Shown here: piece by piece, positions 9,042 to 18,205 of the stretch
Position numbering within the stretch: the stretch's first letter is position 1
Layout: the number at the start of each line of letters is the position of its first letter
Assembly: GCF_036075115.1 (NCBI RefSeq)
Contig: NZ_CP107958.1
Location: forward strand, 1,922,001 to 1,986,000
Length of the DNA stretch: 64,000 nt
Source: Streptomyces sp. NBC_00377
GTDB lineage: Bacteria > Actinomycetota > Actinomycetes > Streptomycetales > Streptomycetaceae
Direction of reading: 5' to 3'
Made by a program: the position numbers and the translations under genes
The notes under the pieces: generated by a model
Database searches by the model: none
What the model saw: the letters and a program-made list of their open reading frames with translations, nothing else
What the model was told of the DNA's origin: nothing

Positions 9042-9709
9042 TCATTGGGGACGTGTCTGGGTGACTCGCCACAGGCGCCGTGGCAGTTCGCCTTCCTCGA
9101 AGGCGTGGACCTCGTTGAGGGTCCAGCCCTCGGCAAGGGAGTCGACGAGGTGACGGGGGAAGAAGTGCACGGCGAAGCCGCCGTGTTCGTAGATGTCATC
9201 GCCGTGCGCGGTGCCGGCACCGTAATGGGCGTCGCCAGTGTGGCGGACGGTGTCTCCTTCGTGGACAGGGCCATGCACAGCAGCATGTGCGCGAAGACGC
9301 CGTCGACGCAGGCGTCGGGCAGCGGCAGTGCTTCGCGGACGTCGTGCACCGCGGTGGTGACGCGCTCGGTGACGTCCTGGGCCCGTGTGGCCCCATTCAG
9401 CTGTTCAAGGCCCGTGTCGCTGAAGTCGGTGGCCTGGACGGTAAAGCCCTCGCGGGCGAAGTGCAGGGCGTCGCGACCGTGGCCCGCGCCCAGCTCCAGC
9501 ACGTCTTGGGCGCTGTGCGCGTGGAAGACCGTGGCGGCGTGAACGGCCGCAGCGGAGGGCTCCTCGCCGTACATGGCGGGATGTCCGGCGTAGGTGCGTT
9601 GCCAGTGGTCCTGCTGGTTGGCGGCGAGGTCGCCGTCGTTGTGGTGCATGGCCTCTCCCGCAGAAGCTGCTGCTGGGGCTGTGTCTGTCGCCGACGCCGA
9701 TTTTTCCAT
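9042..9709 (-). pseudogene. broken class I SAM methyltransferase
   Basis: The first 155 or so codons (from 9709, or from ATG 9649) read as a small methyltransferase with the SAM motif DVLELGAGHGRDALHFA and the motif IV region PDACVDGVFAHMLLCMALS. The frame then turns into nonsense near 9260. The natural C-terminus (VRHTGDAHYGAGTAHGDD, ending GELPRRLWRVTQTRPQ) continues in another frame down to 9042. The helix and strand normally lying between ALSTKE and VRHTGD, including the R-P-G-G turn, are missing, so a small internal deletion both removed residues and shifted the frame. Confidence 0.75.
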
Positions 9710-9906
9710 GCGGGGCCGGTGGGCTCAGGCGGCGAGCTCGGCAGGTGTGACGGCGGCGAGGCGTTCGATGGCGCCAAGGCCGCGTGCGTCTTGATCGGGG
9801 TGGTCCACGGCGGTGTGCGCGTCGGCGCGGGCGATGTGTGCCGCCAGGTTGCCGCCCGGCCGGGCCGGAGGCGACCGCTGCATGCGGCGGCGGTCGGGGA
9901 TGTGGT

Positions 9907-10182
9907 TCAGGAGCAGGTGCAACCGGGCTGGCAGCCGCAGGTGTCAACCGCTGTATCAGTGGGCGCGAAGGGGGCCGACGGACCACAGCAGCCCTCGCCT
10001 TGCCAGGCGTCGCGGCCCTCCTTTACCGCGACGGCGGCGATCGCCAATGCGGCAACGGGGTCGGCCCAGGACCGTCTGAACAGACGGTTGGCCAGCTGTC
10101 TGACCAGCAGCCCGGCGGACAGGTAGGTACACAGCAGGGTCTGGGAGTCGGCGACCACAGACGCCCTCGTCGGCAGCTCCTG
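9907..10182 (-). pseudogene. C-terminal remnant of a cation-efflux (CDF) transporter
   Basis: About 90 residues (VADSQTLLCTYLSAGLLV, SWADPVAALAIAAVAVKEGR, tail GCQPGCTCS) closely match the C-terminal third of the intact CDF transporter at 12433-13155. The N-terminal helices are absent. It is therefore the stump of a second, diverged copy lost by deletion, and it keeps the Cys-rich tail that probably binds metal. Confidence 0.75.
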
Positions 10183-10408
10183 ACTCAGCGATCTGTTCGC
10201 AGATCCCAATCAGCGACCGAATCGCCGCGGGGCGCGAGGCGGCCAGCCATGGGAAGCCACAGTCGCCAGACCACTGAAAGCCACACCTCACGCCCCTCGG
10301 ATGTCCCAACCCTACGAATGGCTGGACAAAACCAATGACCACCGTAGGGACCACTGAGTGTCCGGGCGAAGGTGACAGCCTGGCCACAGGGACCGCCTAA
10401 AATCACTG

Positions 10409-10846
10409 GTGATGGGGACCTCAAGACAGCACATGCTCAGGGCCGCGGACCGGACCACGCGGCTCGCCGTGCTGTGCCCCGCCCTGGCGGTACTGCTTGC
10501 CGTCCTGGTGATGGGCCTCGGGGACGTGACCCATGGGCACGGCGGCACCCCGACCGCCACCGCCATGAACACCATGTCCGCCCCACCGATCGCGATGGAC
10601 ACCTCGGACGGTCACCACACGACCGCGACCACACACCCGGCCGGCTGCCCTCCTGGTGACGTGTGCTGCGGACCGGCCACCGAAGGCGTACGAGCCGTAC
10701 TCGCCACACCCGCCCAGCCACTGCCTGCAGTCCTGCCCCGGGCGCCGGGCCTGCCGAGGCCGCCGACGGCATGCTCGCGGGCCACTCCGTCCCCGCCGAC
10801 CGACCGCGCTCCCGATCTCCACGTCCTCCAGGTGCAACGGACCTGA
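10409..10846 (+). CDS. small His/Met/Cys-rich secreted or anchored protein (DUF6153-like, copy 1)
   Basis: This 145-residue protein has one N-terminal hydrophobic segment (LAVLCPALAVLLAVLVMG), then a His- and Met-containing stretch (DVTHGHGG, DGHHTT), a Cys cluster (CPPGDVCCG), and a Pro-rich tail ending DLHVLQVQRT. The plan recurs at 16133, 16786, 18206, 30221 and 44107. It fits what I recall of the actinobacterial family DUF6153, but I could not check this. A TAAAAT -10-like hexamer lies five bases before the GTG, so the transcript is probably leaderless. A metal-binding envelope role is inferred from composition and neighbours. Confidence 0.65.
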   Translation: MMGTSRQHMLRAADRTTRLAVLCPALAVLLAVLVMGLGDVTHGHGGTPTATAMNTMSAPPIAMDTSDGHHTTATTHPAGCPPGDVCCGPATEGVRAVLATPAQPLPAVLPRAPGLPRPPTACSRATPSPPTDRAPDLHVLQVQRT

Positions 10847-10927
10847 GTCGGACCGTGCCACACGCGCTCCGACATCCACCCACACCTGCACTCACCGCCG
10901 TACGGCGAGGACGAGGACACCACAGCC

Positions 10928-11584
10928 ATGAGCAAGACCAGCAAGAAGAAGGCCACCGCAGACCGCCGTGCCCGCATAGAGGAGATGCGCCGCGCCGAGA
11001 AGGCTCGTGACCGGCGCAACCGCATCATCACCATCACGATCAGCTCGGTCATCGTCGCCGGGCTGGTCGGCTGGGGCGCCTGGGCCATCAACGACGCCAA
11101 CGAGAAGCAGGACCAGAAAGCCGCCGCGGCCAAGAAGCCCGTCCAGGGCGAGAAGACCTGGAACGCCAAGAAGCTCGGCCGCAACCACGTCACCGGCACC
11201 GTCAAGTACCCGGTGAACCCGCCGGTCGGCGGCGACCACAACCAGGCTTGGATGACCTGCGACGGCACCGTCTACACCAAGGCCATCGCCAACGTGAACG
11301 CCGTGCACTCCATGGAGCACGGCGCGGTTTGGGTCACGTACAACGACAAGGCCACCGCCGCAGACGTCAAGACGCTGAGCGACAAGGTCTCCAAGACGCC
11401 CTACACCCTGCTGAGCCCGGACAAGACCCAGTCCGGGACGATCACGCTGTCGGCCTGGGGAGTCCAGCTCAGCGTGAACAAGGCCTCCGACCCCAGGGTC
11501 GAGCAGTTCCTCACCAAGTACGTCCAGGGCGCGCAGACCCCGGAGCCGGGCGCCGCCTGCACGGGCGGACTGACCGCCTCATGA
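10928..11584 (+). CDS. DUF3105 domain membrane protein
   Basis: The 218-residue protein has a basic cytoplasmic N-terminus (KKKATADRRARIEEM), one transmembrane helix at about 37-54 (ITISSVIVAGLVGWGAWAI), and an extracytoplasmic DUF3105 domain with the conserved NPPVGGDHNQAWMTCDGTVY, HSMEHGAVWVTY and ending CTGG. Conserved His and Cys residues suggest metal or redox chemistry, although the family role is unknown. DUF3105 and DUF305 genes are often adjacent in actinobacteria, and here the DUF305 gene overlaps this stop (ATGA). Confidence 0.85.
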   Translation: MSKTSKKKATADRRARIEEMRRAEKARDRRNRIITITISSVIVAGLVGWGAWAINDANEKQDQKAAAAKKPVQGEKTWNAKKLGRNHVTGTVKYPVNPPVGGDHNQAWMTCDGTVYTKAIANVNAVHSMEHGAVWVTYNDKATAADVKTLSDKVSKTPYTLLSPDKTQSGTITLSAWGVQLSVNKASDPRVEQFLTKYVQGAQTPEPGAACTGGLTAS

Positions 11585-12264
11585 GGGCCACCACGGTGGC
11601 AGCACACGCCGTGACGGACTCCGAGGCCGCACCCACCCGCAGCTCCTCCACGGTCCCGTGGGTCGTCGTGGCCGCGTCCCTGGCTGCCCTCGGCCTGATC
11701 CTCTGGTTCGTGGTTCCTGGCGACGAGGCCACCTCCGAGGTGCCGACGGCCGCCTCCGCCGACGCGGGCTTCGCCCGCGACATGGCCGTCCACCACCAGC
11801 AGGCCGTCGAGATGTCCTTCATCGTCCGCGACGGTACGGACCACGAGGACGTGCGCCGTCTCGCGTACGACATCGCGCAGACCCAGGCCAACCAGCGCGG
11901 CATGCTGCTGGGCTGGCTCGACCTCTGGGGCCTGCCGAAGACGTCCACCGACGGCTACATGGCTTGGATGAAGGGCGACGCCCACATGGGCCATCAGGTG
12001 GAGGACGGCTCCCTCATGCCCGGTATGGCCACCAACAGCGAAATCGACCAGCTCCGCAAGGCCGGCGGCAAGCAGGCCGAGATCCTCTACCTCCAGTTGC
12101 TGACCGACCACCACATGGGCGGTGTCACCATGGCCCGCGCCTGCGCCGAACAGTGCACGGTCCCGCAGGAGCAGAAACTGGCCCAGGGCATGGTCGAGGC
12201 CCAGCAGTCGGAGACGCAACTCATGGCGGACATGCTCAAGGAGCGCGGGGCGGCACCCCGCTGA
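11581..12264 (+). CDS. DUF305 membrane-anchored protein (copy 1)
   Basis: The 227-residue product starts at an ATG overlapping the DUF3105 stop. One membrane anchor (VVVAASLAALGLILWFVV) precedes a DUF305 domain with both hallmark repeats: FARDMAVHHQQAVEMS and YLQLLTDHHMGGVTMA. The M-x-x-H-H-x-x-A-x-x-M pattern forms a His/Met-rich four-helix bundle that is proposed to bind copper in this family. It is co-transcribed with DUF3105, and a second DUF305 protein is at 17482. Confidence 0.87.
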   Translation: MRATTVAAHAVTDSEAAPTRSSSTVPWVVVAASLAALGLILWFVVPGDEATSEVPTAASADAGFARDMAVHHQQAVEMSFIVRDGTDHEDVRRLAYDIAQTQANQRGMLLGWLDLWGLPKTSTDGYMAWMKGDAHMGHQVEDGSLMPGMATNSEIDQLRKAGGKQAEILYLQLLTDHHMGGVTMARACAEQCTVPQEQKLAQGMVEAQQSETQLMADMLKERGAAPR

Positions 12265-12432
12265 TCCGAATGCCCGTCATGCCAGAAGCGGGGTGGCGCC
12301 AGTCCACGGACCCGGCTGCCGCCTCGCTTCATGTCGTGGACGACGACGGCGGCCCGTCCTCCGGAGAGAGGTGCCGCCGGAACTCGTACAGGACCAGTGC
12401 CACTCCGGCTCAGCCACGCACCAGCAGCTCGC

Positions 12433-13155
12433 CTACTTCGCCTGAGTGCAGCACGAACACCCCGGCCCGCAGCCGCCCCCGTCCTTCTCCACGGCTTCAC
12501 CAGCGATCCCGTCGACCGGTACCGCACAGCAGGCGTCGCCGCGCCATGCCTCCCGCCCCTCCTTGAGCGCGACGGCGGCTATCACGAAGGCGGCAATCGG
12601 GTCGGCCCAGCTCCAGCCGAGCAGAGAGTTGGCGAGCAGGCCGACGAGGAGTACGGCGGACAGGTAGGTGCACAGCAGGGTCTGTTTCGAGTCGGCGACC
12701 GCCGAGGCGGAGCCGAGTTCGCGTCCGGCGCGGCGCTGGGCGGCGGAGAGGAACGGCATGACCATCAGGGAGAGGGCAGCCAGCACGATGCCCGGCGTGG
12801 AGTGCTCGGCCTCGCCGGTTCCGGCTAGGGCACGGACGGAATCGACGGTCACGTAGGCGGCGAGGGCGAAGAACGACAGGGCAATGACGCGCAGCGCCGT
12901 CTTCTCCCGGGCGTCGCGTGCAGCATGGTCGGCGGCGGAGAACTGCCAGGCGACAGCTGCCGCCGAGGAGACCTCAATGACGGAGTCCAGGCCGAAGCCG
13001 ATCAGTGCGGTCGAAGAGGCGAGGGTGCCCGCGGTGATGGCGACGATCGCCTCGATGACGTTGTAGGTGATGGTCGCGGCGACCAGCAGGCGTATGCGCC
13101 GGGCCAGTTGGGCGCGGCGGGCCGGTGCCGGCCCCAGGGACATTGAGGTCGCCAT
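12433..13155 (-). CDS. cation transporter of the CDF type with a Cys-rich tail
   Basis: The 240-residue protein has about six membrane helices. TALIGFGLDSVIEVSSA carries the D-S-x-x-E metal site of the cation-diffusion-facilitator fold, and YLSAVLLVGLLANSLLGWSW precedes a second acidic site (WADP). The tail GDACCAVP...GGGCGPGCSCC could hold thiophilic metal. The start codon overlaps the stop of the upstream CmtR-like gene by one base (TGATG), so the pair forms one operon. Because the partner regulator resembles a Cd/Pb sensor, export of Cd, Zn or Pb is the likeliest role. Confidence 0.83.
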   Translation of the reverse strand: MATSMSLGPAPARRAQLARRIRLLVAATITYNVIEAIVAITAGTLASSTALIGFGLDSVIEVSSAAAVAWQFSAADHAARDAREKTALRVIALSFFALAAYVTVDSVRALAGTGEAEHSTPGIVLAALSLMVMPFLSAAQRRAGRELGSASAVADSKQTLLCTYLSAVLLVGLLANSLLGWSWADPIAAFVIAAVALKEGREAWRGDACCAVPVDGIAGEAVEKDGGGCGPGCSCCTQAK

Positions 13156-13490
13156 CAGCAGCAGCCCTTCTCCTCCGCGTCCACGCAGGTGCGGTCGGCC
13201 TCGACGGCGAGGACCGCTCCGCGCAGGTCGTCCAGGGCGTGGCCGAGCCGGGCGTCTGCCAGCTCGTAACGCACACGGCGTCCTTCGGGGACGGCGACGA
13301 CGATGCCGCAGTCGCGTAGGCAGGCGAGGTGGTTCGACAGCCGGGTGCGGGAGACCTCAAGCCGTTCGGCCAGGTCCGCCGGATGCGCCGGCGCTTCTCG
13401 GAGGGCGAGCAGGATCCGACAGCGGATCGGGTCGGCGAGGGCACGGCCGAAGCGGGCCAGGGCTTCGACGTCGGAGGCGATAGTCAGCAC
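13155..13490 (-). CDS. ArsR-family metal-sensing repressor resembling CmtR
   Basis: The 111-residue protein has a winged helix (DPIRCRILLALREAPAHPADLAERL) with the recognition helix SRTRLSNHLACLRDCGIVVAV. Two Cys four residues apart in LACLRDCG correspond to Cys57 and Cys61 of mycobacterial CmtR. The Cys in RTCVDA near residue 102 matches the third Cd/Pb ligand. An additional C-terminal GCC adds thiols. It should release its operator when Cd or Pb binds. A perfect 36-base palindrome begins ten bases upstream of the start, and the CDF transporter gene follows with a one-base overlap. Confidence 0.85.
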   Translation of the reverse strand: MLTIASDVEALARFGRALADPIRCRILLALREAPAHPADLAERLEVSRTRLSNHLACLRDCGIVVAVPEGRRVRYELADARLGHALDDLRGAVLAVEADRTCVDAEEKGCC

Positions 13491-13499
13491 ACCATCGAC

Positions 13500-13535
13500 G
13501 GTACATGAATTCCTGAATTCAGGAATTCATGTACC
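13500..13535. promoter_or_regulatory. 36-base perfect palindrome, probable operator of the CmtR-like repressor
   Basis: Bases 13500-13535 equal their own reverse complement. Each half reads GGTACATGAATTCCTGAA, and GAATTC is present three times. The palindrome ends ten bases before the repressor start and so must overlap its promoter. The three GAATTC steps could let two dimers bind side by side. The stretch is strikingly A+T-rich for this window. Confidence 0.85.
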
Positions 13536-13615
13536 ACAAGAGAGCGACAGGCGAGCTGCCCCGCGGTCGAGCGAGAAGGCATCGGGCCGCTCGTCCGACC
13601 GCAAGGACAGCCCGG

Positions 13616-14914
13616 TCAGGCCACGGCCGGTTCCGGCTCAGCGATCGTGCGCGTCAGGCGGCCGCTGCGGTGCAGTCCGTAGAGGGACCCGGCACAGGCC
13701 AGTCCGAGGGCGAGCAGCGCCAGCCAGGGCAGCGCGGACATGCCGGCCGACCGGGCGGCGTCGAGAGCCACGCCGGTGAGCAGGTTACCCAGCGTGATGC
13801 CGATACCGCAGATGGTGTTGTACAGCCCGTAGTGGGTGGCGACGAGACGGCCGCCGGAGAGCCGGACAATGGTGTCCATCTCGAAGGGGTACGCGATCAT
13901 CGTGCCGAGCGCCAGCAGCAACGCGGCCAGGGTCGGCGGTACGGCGGCAAGCAGCCAGCGCCCGATTCCCTCATCCGGTACGGGCACGGCCGTCGACGCG
14001 AGCAGCGGCACGAACGCGAGCCCCATGCTCAACAGCCCCCACGCCAGGGCCTGTCCGGGCTCGCACCGCGCCTTGCACCACGCCGTCACCCGGGTCTGGC
14101 CGAAGATCGTGGACAGACCGGAGGCGGCGAACAGCAGCGCCACGGCCGCCGTACCGAACTCGCCGTCGCCGCCCAGGCGTCGGACCTCCAGCGGAAGCGC
14201 CAGATAGACCTGGAAGGACAGGACGTACGAGCCGATCATCGCCGTCGCGAACAGCAGGAACGCGCGGTTGCGCAGGATGCCCCGCCACTGCGTCAGCACA
14301 CTCTCCCGCTCCCCCGCGTCCGTGGCCGTGGCCTGGTCCGCCCGGCGGGCCGGCAGTGAGCGGATCTGTACGACGCTCAGCAGCGCGAAGATGGCCGCTG
14401 AGACCAGGCAGGTGATCCGGAAGTCGAAGCCGGTCAGCAGCATCCCCACCAGCGGTCCCAGCAGGATCCCCGCCTGGTAGAAGACGTTGAACAGCGCGAA
14501 GGCCTCGACCCGCCGCTCCCCCGCGTCGGCCGCGAGATACGCCCGGACGGCCGGGTTGAACAACGCGCCCGCGAAGCCAGTAGCCGCCGACGCGGCCAGC
14601 AGCGCCGGGACCGAGTCGACCAGACCGAGCGCGGCGAAGCCGACGGTGCGCAGTACGCATCCGGCGACGATCAGCGGCTTGTAGCCGAACCGGTCGGCGA
14701 GGGTGCCCCCGACGAGGAACATGCCCTGCTGGCTGAAGTTCCGTACGCCTAGCACAAGCCCGACCAGCCAGCCCGCCAGGCCGAGGGTGCCGGACAGGTG
14801 GGCGGCCAGGTACGGCATCAGCATGTAGAAGCCGAGGTTGATGGTGAACTGGTTCAGCAGAAGCAGCTGGACGCTCCGCTCGTAGGAGCGGATCTGCGTG
14901 AGCATCGCCTTCAC
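13616..14914 (-). CDS. MFS transporter, probable exporter
   Basis: This 432-residue protein starts at a GTG that overlaps the upstream stop (GTGA). It has about twelve membrane helices and the MFS loop motif [18 protein letters not shown] after helix 2 (about residues 65-82). The sequence resembles the MdtH and siderophore-exporter side of the superfamily more than sugar importers, which is an impression only. Being coupled to a cysteine-synthase-like enzyme suggests that it exports that enzyme's product or something made from it. Confidence 0.85.
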   Translation of the reverse strand: MKAMLTQIRSYERSVQLLLLNQFTINLGFYMLMPYLAAHLSGTLGLAGWLVGLVLGVRNFSQQGMFLVGGTLADRFGYKPLIVAGCVLRTVGFAALGLVDSVPALLAASAATGFAGALFNPAVRAYLAADAGERRVEAFALFNVFYQAGILLGPLVGMLLTGFDFRITCLVSAAIFALLSVVQIRSLPARRADQATATDAGERESVLTQWRGILRNRAFLLFATAMIGSYVLSFQVYLALPLEVRRLGGDGEFGTAAVALLFAASGLSTIFGQTRVTAWCKARCEPGQALAWGLLSMGLAFVPLLASTAVPVPDEGIGRWLLAAVPPTLAALLLALGTMIAYPFEMDTIVRLSGGRLVATHYGLYNTICGIGITLGNLLTGVALDAARSAGMSALPWLALLALGLACAGSLYGLHRSGRLTRTIAEPEPAVA

Positions 14915-16020
14915 TTGGCGCCGCCCTCCGCACCGGCCGTCTCTGCCATCAGGGAGAGCGGGTCGCTCACCGCCGTGCAGCGGGTCCAGCGGGTGACCTC
15001 CTTCTCGTCGGGGCGCCCGACGACCTCCGGTTCGGGCGCTGGTGTCACGTCCGACAACCCGTGCTCGGCACAGTATTGGTCGTCGTACACGGTCTCCAGA
15101 TAACGCTGCGGCCCGTCCGGGAAGATCGCCACGATGCGCTTGCTCAAGGGGCTTGTGCGGGCGAGCCAGCCGGCCACGAGTGCGACCGCGCCGACGCTCC
15201 AGCCGCCCGTGGCGTAGTGCGAGGCGGCCAACTGCCTGCAGGCCCACACCGATTCGCCGGGTGCCACCCAGTGCACCTCGCTGAAGTTCTCGTACGCCAC
15301 GTTGCGCGGGTAGATGCTGGAGCCGAGACCACGCATGAGGCGAGGCCGGGCGGGTTGGCCGAAGATGGTCGAGCCGACGGTGTCGACGCCCACGAGCCGC
15401 ATGCCGGGGTACAGCTGGCGCAGCACGCGCGAGATGCCGGCTGAGTGGCCTCCGGTGCCGACGCTGCAGACGAGGACGTCGATGTGGCCCAGCTGGGAGG
15501 CGAGTTCGAGGGCGAGCGGGGTGTAGGCGGCGACGTTGTCGGGGTTGCTGTACTGGTCGGGGCACCAGGCGCCGGGGCTCTGAGCCAGCAGCTCGGCGAC
15601 ACGCTCGCGGCGCGCCTCCTGCCAGCCGCCGGTCGGGTGCGGCTCGGTCACCATGTCGACGGTCGCTCCGTAGGCGGCGAGCAAACGGTTCATCGACGGT
15701 TCGAGGCCCGGGTCGGTGACGAGCGTGACGGGGTGGCCGTACACCATTCCGGCCAAGGCGAGGCCGAGTCCGAGTGTCCCGCTGGTCGACTCGATGATCG
15801 GCCGGCCGGGCTGCAACTCATCGCGAGACCGTGCTCGTTCGACCATGTGCAGGGCCGGACGGTCCTTGATTCCGCCGGGGTTGAAGCCCTCCAGCTTGGC
15901 CCAGAACCCGCGGTCGGCCGGGGTGAAGGGCTGGGAGACGCGCAGGACGGGGGTGTTGCCGACGAGCCCTTGGAGGGTGGAGCCGGCGGGGGTGAAGTCA
16001 CTCGTGGTCAGGGAGTGCAT
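14911..16020 (-). CDS. PLP-dependent cysteine-synthase-family enzyme
   Basis: The 369-residue protein belongs to the fold-type II PLP family. The Schiff-base Lys lies in [12 protein letters not shown], where typical enzymes have NPGGS-x-KDR, so one residue is lacking. [12 protein letters not shown] is the substrate loop and VGTGGHSAG the phosphate-binding loop. Family members make cysteine from O-acetylserine, or in siderophore pathways (SbnA-like) make an aminated building block. The ATG at 16020 begins just before conserved sequence. The gene is coupled to an MFS exporter, which favours a specialised product over housekeeping cysteine synthesis. The exact reaction is unknown. Confidence 0.83.
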   Translation of the reverse strand: MHSLTTSDFTPAGSTLQGLVGNTPVLRVSQPFTPADRGFWAKLEGFNPGGIKDRPALHMVERARSRDELQPGRPIIESTSGTLGLGLALAGMVYGHPVTLVTDPGLEPSMNRLLAAYGATVDMVTEPHPTGGWQEARRERVAELLAQSPGAWCPDQYSNPDNVAAYTPLALELASQLGHIDVLVCSVGTGGHSAGISRVLRQLYPGMRLVGVDTVGSTIFGQPARPRLMRGLGSSIYPRNVAYENFSEVHWVAPGESVWACRQLAASHYATGGWSVGAVALVAGWLARTSPLSKRIVAIFPDGPQRYLETVYDDQYCAEHGLSDVTPAPEPEVVGRPDEKEVTRWTRCTAVSDPLSLMAETAGAEGGAK

Positions 16021-16132
16021 GTTCTTCGCTCTCGTTCGGTATCGACGCATGCGGATGCTCATCTCGCGCGGCGCCCAAGCCCCAGGGCGGGACGCGCGGC
16101 AGGTCGGCCGGGGCCGACCTGCGGGACGGCAT

Positions 16133-16600
16133 CTATATGCGCCACCGGCACGTGGTGGTGAGAGCGGACCGACTGCCGCACTGCGGCAGTCTTCGCACGG
16201 CATCGGAGAGTTCGGTCGAGGAACTGTCCGTCGTGCCCGTGGCAGCCGCAGTGGTGAGGGCGGGCGGCGGGATACGAGCCGAGGACTGCGGGCGTGCGAC
16301 GGCCCCGGAGCGGGCGCCAAGGCAACTGTCCGGGGACTCGGATGCGTCGAGGACCTCACCCTCGGAGTTCCCCTCGGGGCGGGGAGCTTCACTCGACGCG
16401 ACGGCTAAGCGATCGGAAGGCTGATCCGGCCCGTGGAGCCGGTCACCGAGGCACGCCAGCAGCATGAACAGCAGGGCATAGAGCGTGCTCCGGGCAAGTC
16501 GGCTCCTGCGGAGCGAACGGGCCCAGGTGAAATGGGCGCTGGCAGTGACAGGGGTAGGCGGCACACGTCCTCCGCGCGGCTGCTGCCCTCGCCGGAACAC
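16133..16600 (-). CDS. small anchored protein, divergent DUF6153-like (copy 2)
   Basis: The 155-residue frame has a basic start, one hydrophobic segment ([18 protein letters not shown]), a Ser/Thr/Pro-rich middle, scattered Cys, and the tail [10 protein letters not shown]. The short tail ending in Arg-Ile links it to the other small proteins of this window, though the middle is not His-rich. The start is uncertain; a GTG at 16600 is the longest option. It lies upstream of and co-directional with the cysteine-synthase-like gene. Confidence 0.45.
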   Translation of the reverse strand: MFRRGQQPRGGRVPPTPVTASAHFTWARSLRRSRLARSTLYALLFMLLACLGDRLHGPDQPSDRLAVASSEAPRPEGNSEGEVLDASESPDSCLGARSGAVARPQSSARIPPPALTTAAATGTTDSSSTELSDAVRRLPQCGSRSALTTTCRWRI

Positions 16601-16785
16601 GCTCGGCGGGGACAGAGATCAGTGGGGGGTTAGGGGAGAAGTCGTCGACCATCCCCGCGCCGCACTGTGGAACGCCATGCGCAGGAGGTCAGACGCCGTG
16701 GACCGGCCGCGGAGGGGAGGGACGGTCACGGCCTTGAGCCGAGTCCGGGAACCCCTGCGACGTCAACCGGTCCGGGAAGCCTGAC

Positions 16786-17256
16786 CTAGATACGAAGAAC
16801 CGCTGAGTCCGCCGCATGCGCTATCGGGGCCGCGGCGTCCCGTGCTGCGGAGTGGCGGGAGTGCGCCGGCCGGGGCGCAGCACCGTTGTCACCGGTCTCC
16901 GAGTGCAGCGGCGACAGGCAGGGCAGGGCCACGGCGGGGCCCTGCGGAGGTTGTCCCAGCGCGCAGTCCTCGCCGGTGTGCTGCTGCCCATGGCCGTCGT
17001 GGTGGTCGGCTGGGCGCCCCTCCGCAGGCTGCGCCACAGTGGCACTCGCAACGCTTTCGCCTTCGGCAGTGGGCTCGAAATAGGTACCGGAGGACGAGAC
17101 GCCCCCTTCGGTCACGAGGTGACTCACCGTCGCATCGGGGCTGACAGCATGCGTATACAGCAGGCCGAAGAGGAACAGGCCCAGTCCCAGCACGCGCCAC
17201 AGAACCGCTGATGAGCGGCTCCGTCGCGTGACGGAGGGAGACCAGGACGTAATCAC
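16786..17256 (-). CDS. small His-rich secreted or anchored protein (DUF6153-like, copy 3)
   Basis: The 156-residue product has one hydrophobic segment (VLWRVLGLGLFLFGLLYTHA), a His-rich run (ADHHDGHGQQHTGEDC), Cys residues, and the family tail SAVLRI. A -10-like TAGGAT sits about eight bases before the GTG start with no ribosome binding site, matching the promoter layout of the copies at 10409, 18206 and 30221, so a leaderless transcript is likely. Metal binding is inferred from composition. Confidence 0.6.
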   Translation of the reverse strand: MITSWSPSVTRRSRSSAVLWRVLGLGLFLFGLLYTHAVSPDATVSHLVTEGGVSSSGTYFEPTAEGESVASATVAQPAEGRPADHHDGHGQQHTGEDCALGQPPQGPAVALPCLSPLHSETGDNGAAPRPAHSRHSAARDAAAPIAHAADSAVLRI

Positions 17257-17481
17257 GCCGTGATCCTAACCTGGCGCGACGGCCTTGGCATTCCGGGCAT
17301 GGGGAACGGTGTGTGAACAAGCCACATGCCGACACCGGCGCCACCCGGTAGGCGCAAGCCCGTGGAAACGCTGGTCACTTCACCGAAAGCAAACGGTCCG
17401 GTCGACCTCCTGCGGGGACATGGAAAACGGTGCGGTCGACGGCGATCCGCGCCGTCGGCCACACCGTCTCCTGGCGATGCG

Positions 17482-18117
17482 TCAGCTCTTGCCGAGCATC
17501 TTGTTCATTTCCTCGATCTCGGCGGTCTGAGCCGAGATCACGTCATCCGCCAGCTTCGTGGCCGGGCCGTACTTGCCGTCAGCCTTCTCCGTCTTGGCCA
17601 TCTCGACGGCACCCGTGTGGTGCTCGACCATCATCTCGAGGAACATCTTGTCGAACTCGGTGCCGGACGCCTTCTCCAGCTTGTCCATGTCCTCGCTGCT
17701 CATCATGCCGGGCATGCCGGAGGACATGTCGTGGCCCTCCATGCCGGACATGTCCGCGGGGACCTCCTCGCCCCACGAGGTGAGCCAGCCGGACATCGTC
17801 TTGATCTCCGGGTCCTGCGCGCCCTTGATCTTCGTGGCGAGGTCCTTGACGTCCTGCGAGGAGGCACGGTCGGCGGCCAGCTCGGCCATCTCCACGGCCT
17901 GACGGTGGTGCTGGATCATCTCCGTGGCGAAGGAGACATCCTGACCGTTGTGGTCCCCGGCCTTGGCCGAGGCGGTCGCGGACGGGCTGGAGTCGGAGTT
18001 CATCGACCCCATGTCATGACCGCCACCGCCGCTGCTACAGGCGGCCAGCACGAGGGTGGCCGCACCGGCGGTGACGGCGAGGGCGGTACGACGGACGATC
18101 TTGCGGCGTGCAGTCAT
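17482..18117 (-). CDS. DUF305 lipoprotein (copy 2)
   Basis: The 211-residue protein begins at an ATG with ribosome binding site AGGAG. It has a lipoprotein signal (TLVLAACSSG) and a His/Met-rich linker (GGGHDMGSMNSD). The two DUF305 repeats read FATEMIQHHRQAVEMAE and FLEMMVEHHTGAVEMAK, with a Met-rich stretch (MSGMEGHDMSSGMPGMM) between them. This pattern implies an extracytoplasmic copper-binding bundle. It lies 88 bases downstream of DUF6153-like copy 4 on the same strand and is probably co-transcribed with it. Confidence 0.9.
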   Translation of the reverse strand: MTARRKIVRRTALAVTAGAATLVLAACSSGGGGHDMGSMNSDSSPSATASAKAGDHNGQDVSFATEMIQHHRQAVEMAELAADRASSQDVKDLATKIKGAQDPEIKTMSGWLTSWGEEVPADMSGMEGHDMSSGMPGMMSSEDMDKLEKASGTEFDKMFLEMMVEHHTGAVEMAKTEKADGKYGPATKLADDVISAQTAEIEEMNKMLGKS

Positions 18118-18205
18118 GGTTGAACTCCTGTGCTCGGATCTGGTGAATGGCATGCCGAAGCTCCTCGCCCCACGCGCGTGAGCGGGCGGCGAGGCGCGGG
18201 CCGCT

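Noticed and set aside
7057..9153. A 698-codon frame overlapping the CopC-CopD gene
   Set aside because: It is Arg/Pro/His-rich without motifs; the CopC and CopD signatures are in the other frame.
9725..9922. A 65-codon minus-strand frame ending AVTPAELAA
   Set aside because: The end looks protein-like, but there is no ribosome binding site, the start is weak, and it overlaps the CDF remnant. It may be another relic that I cannot assign.
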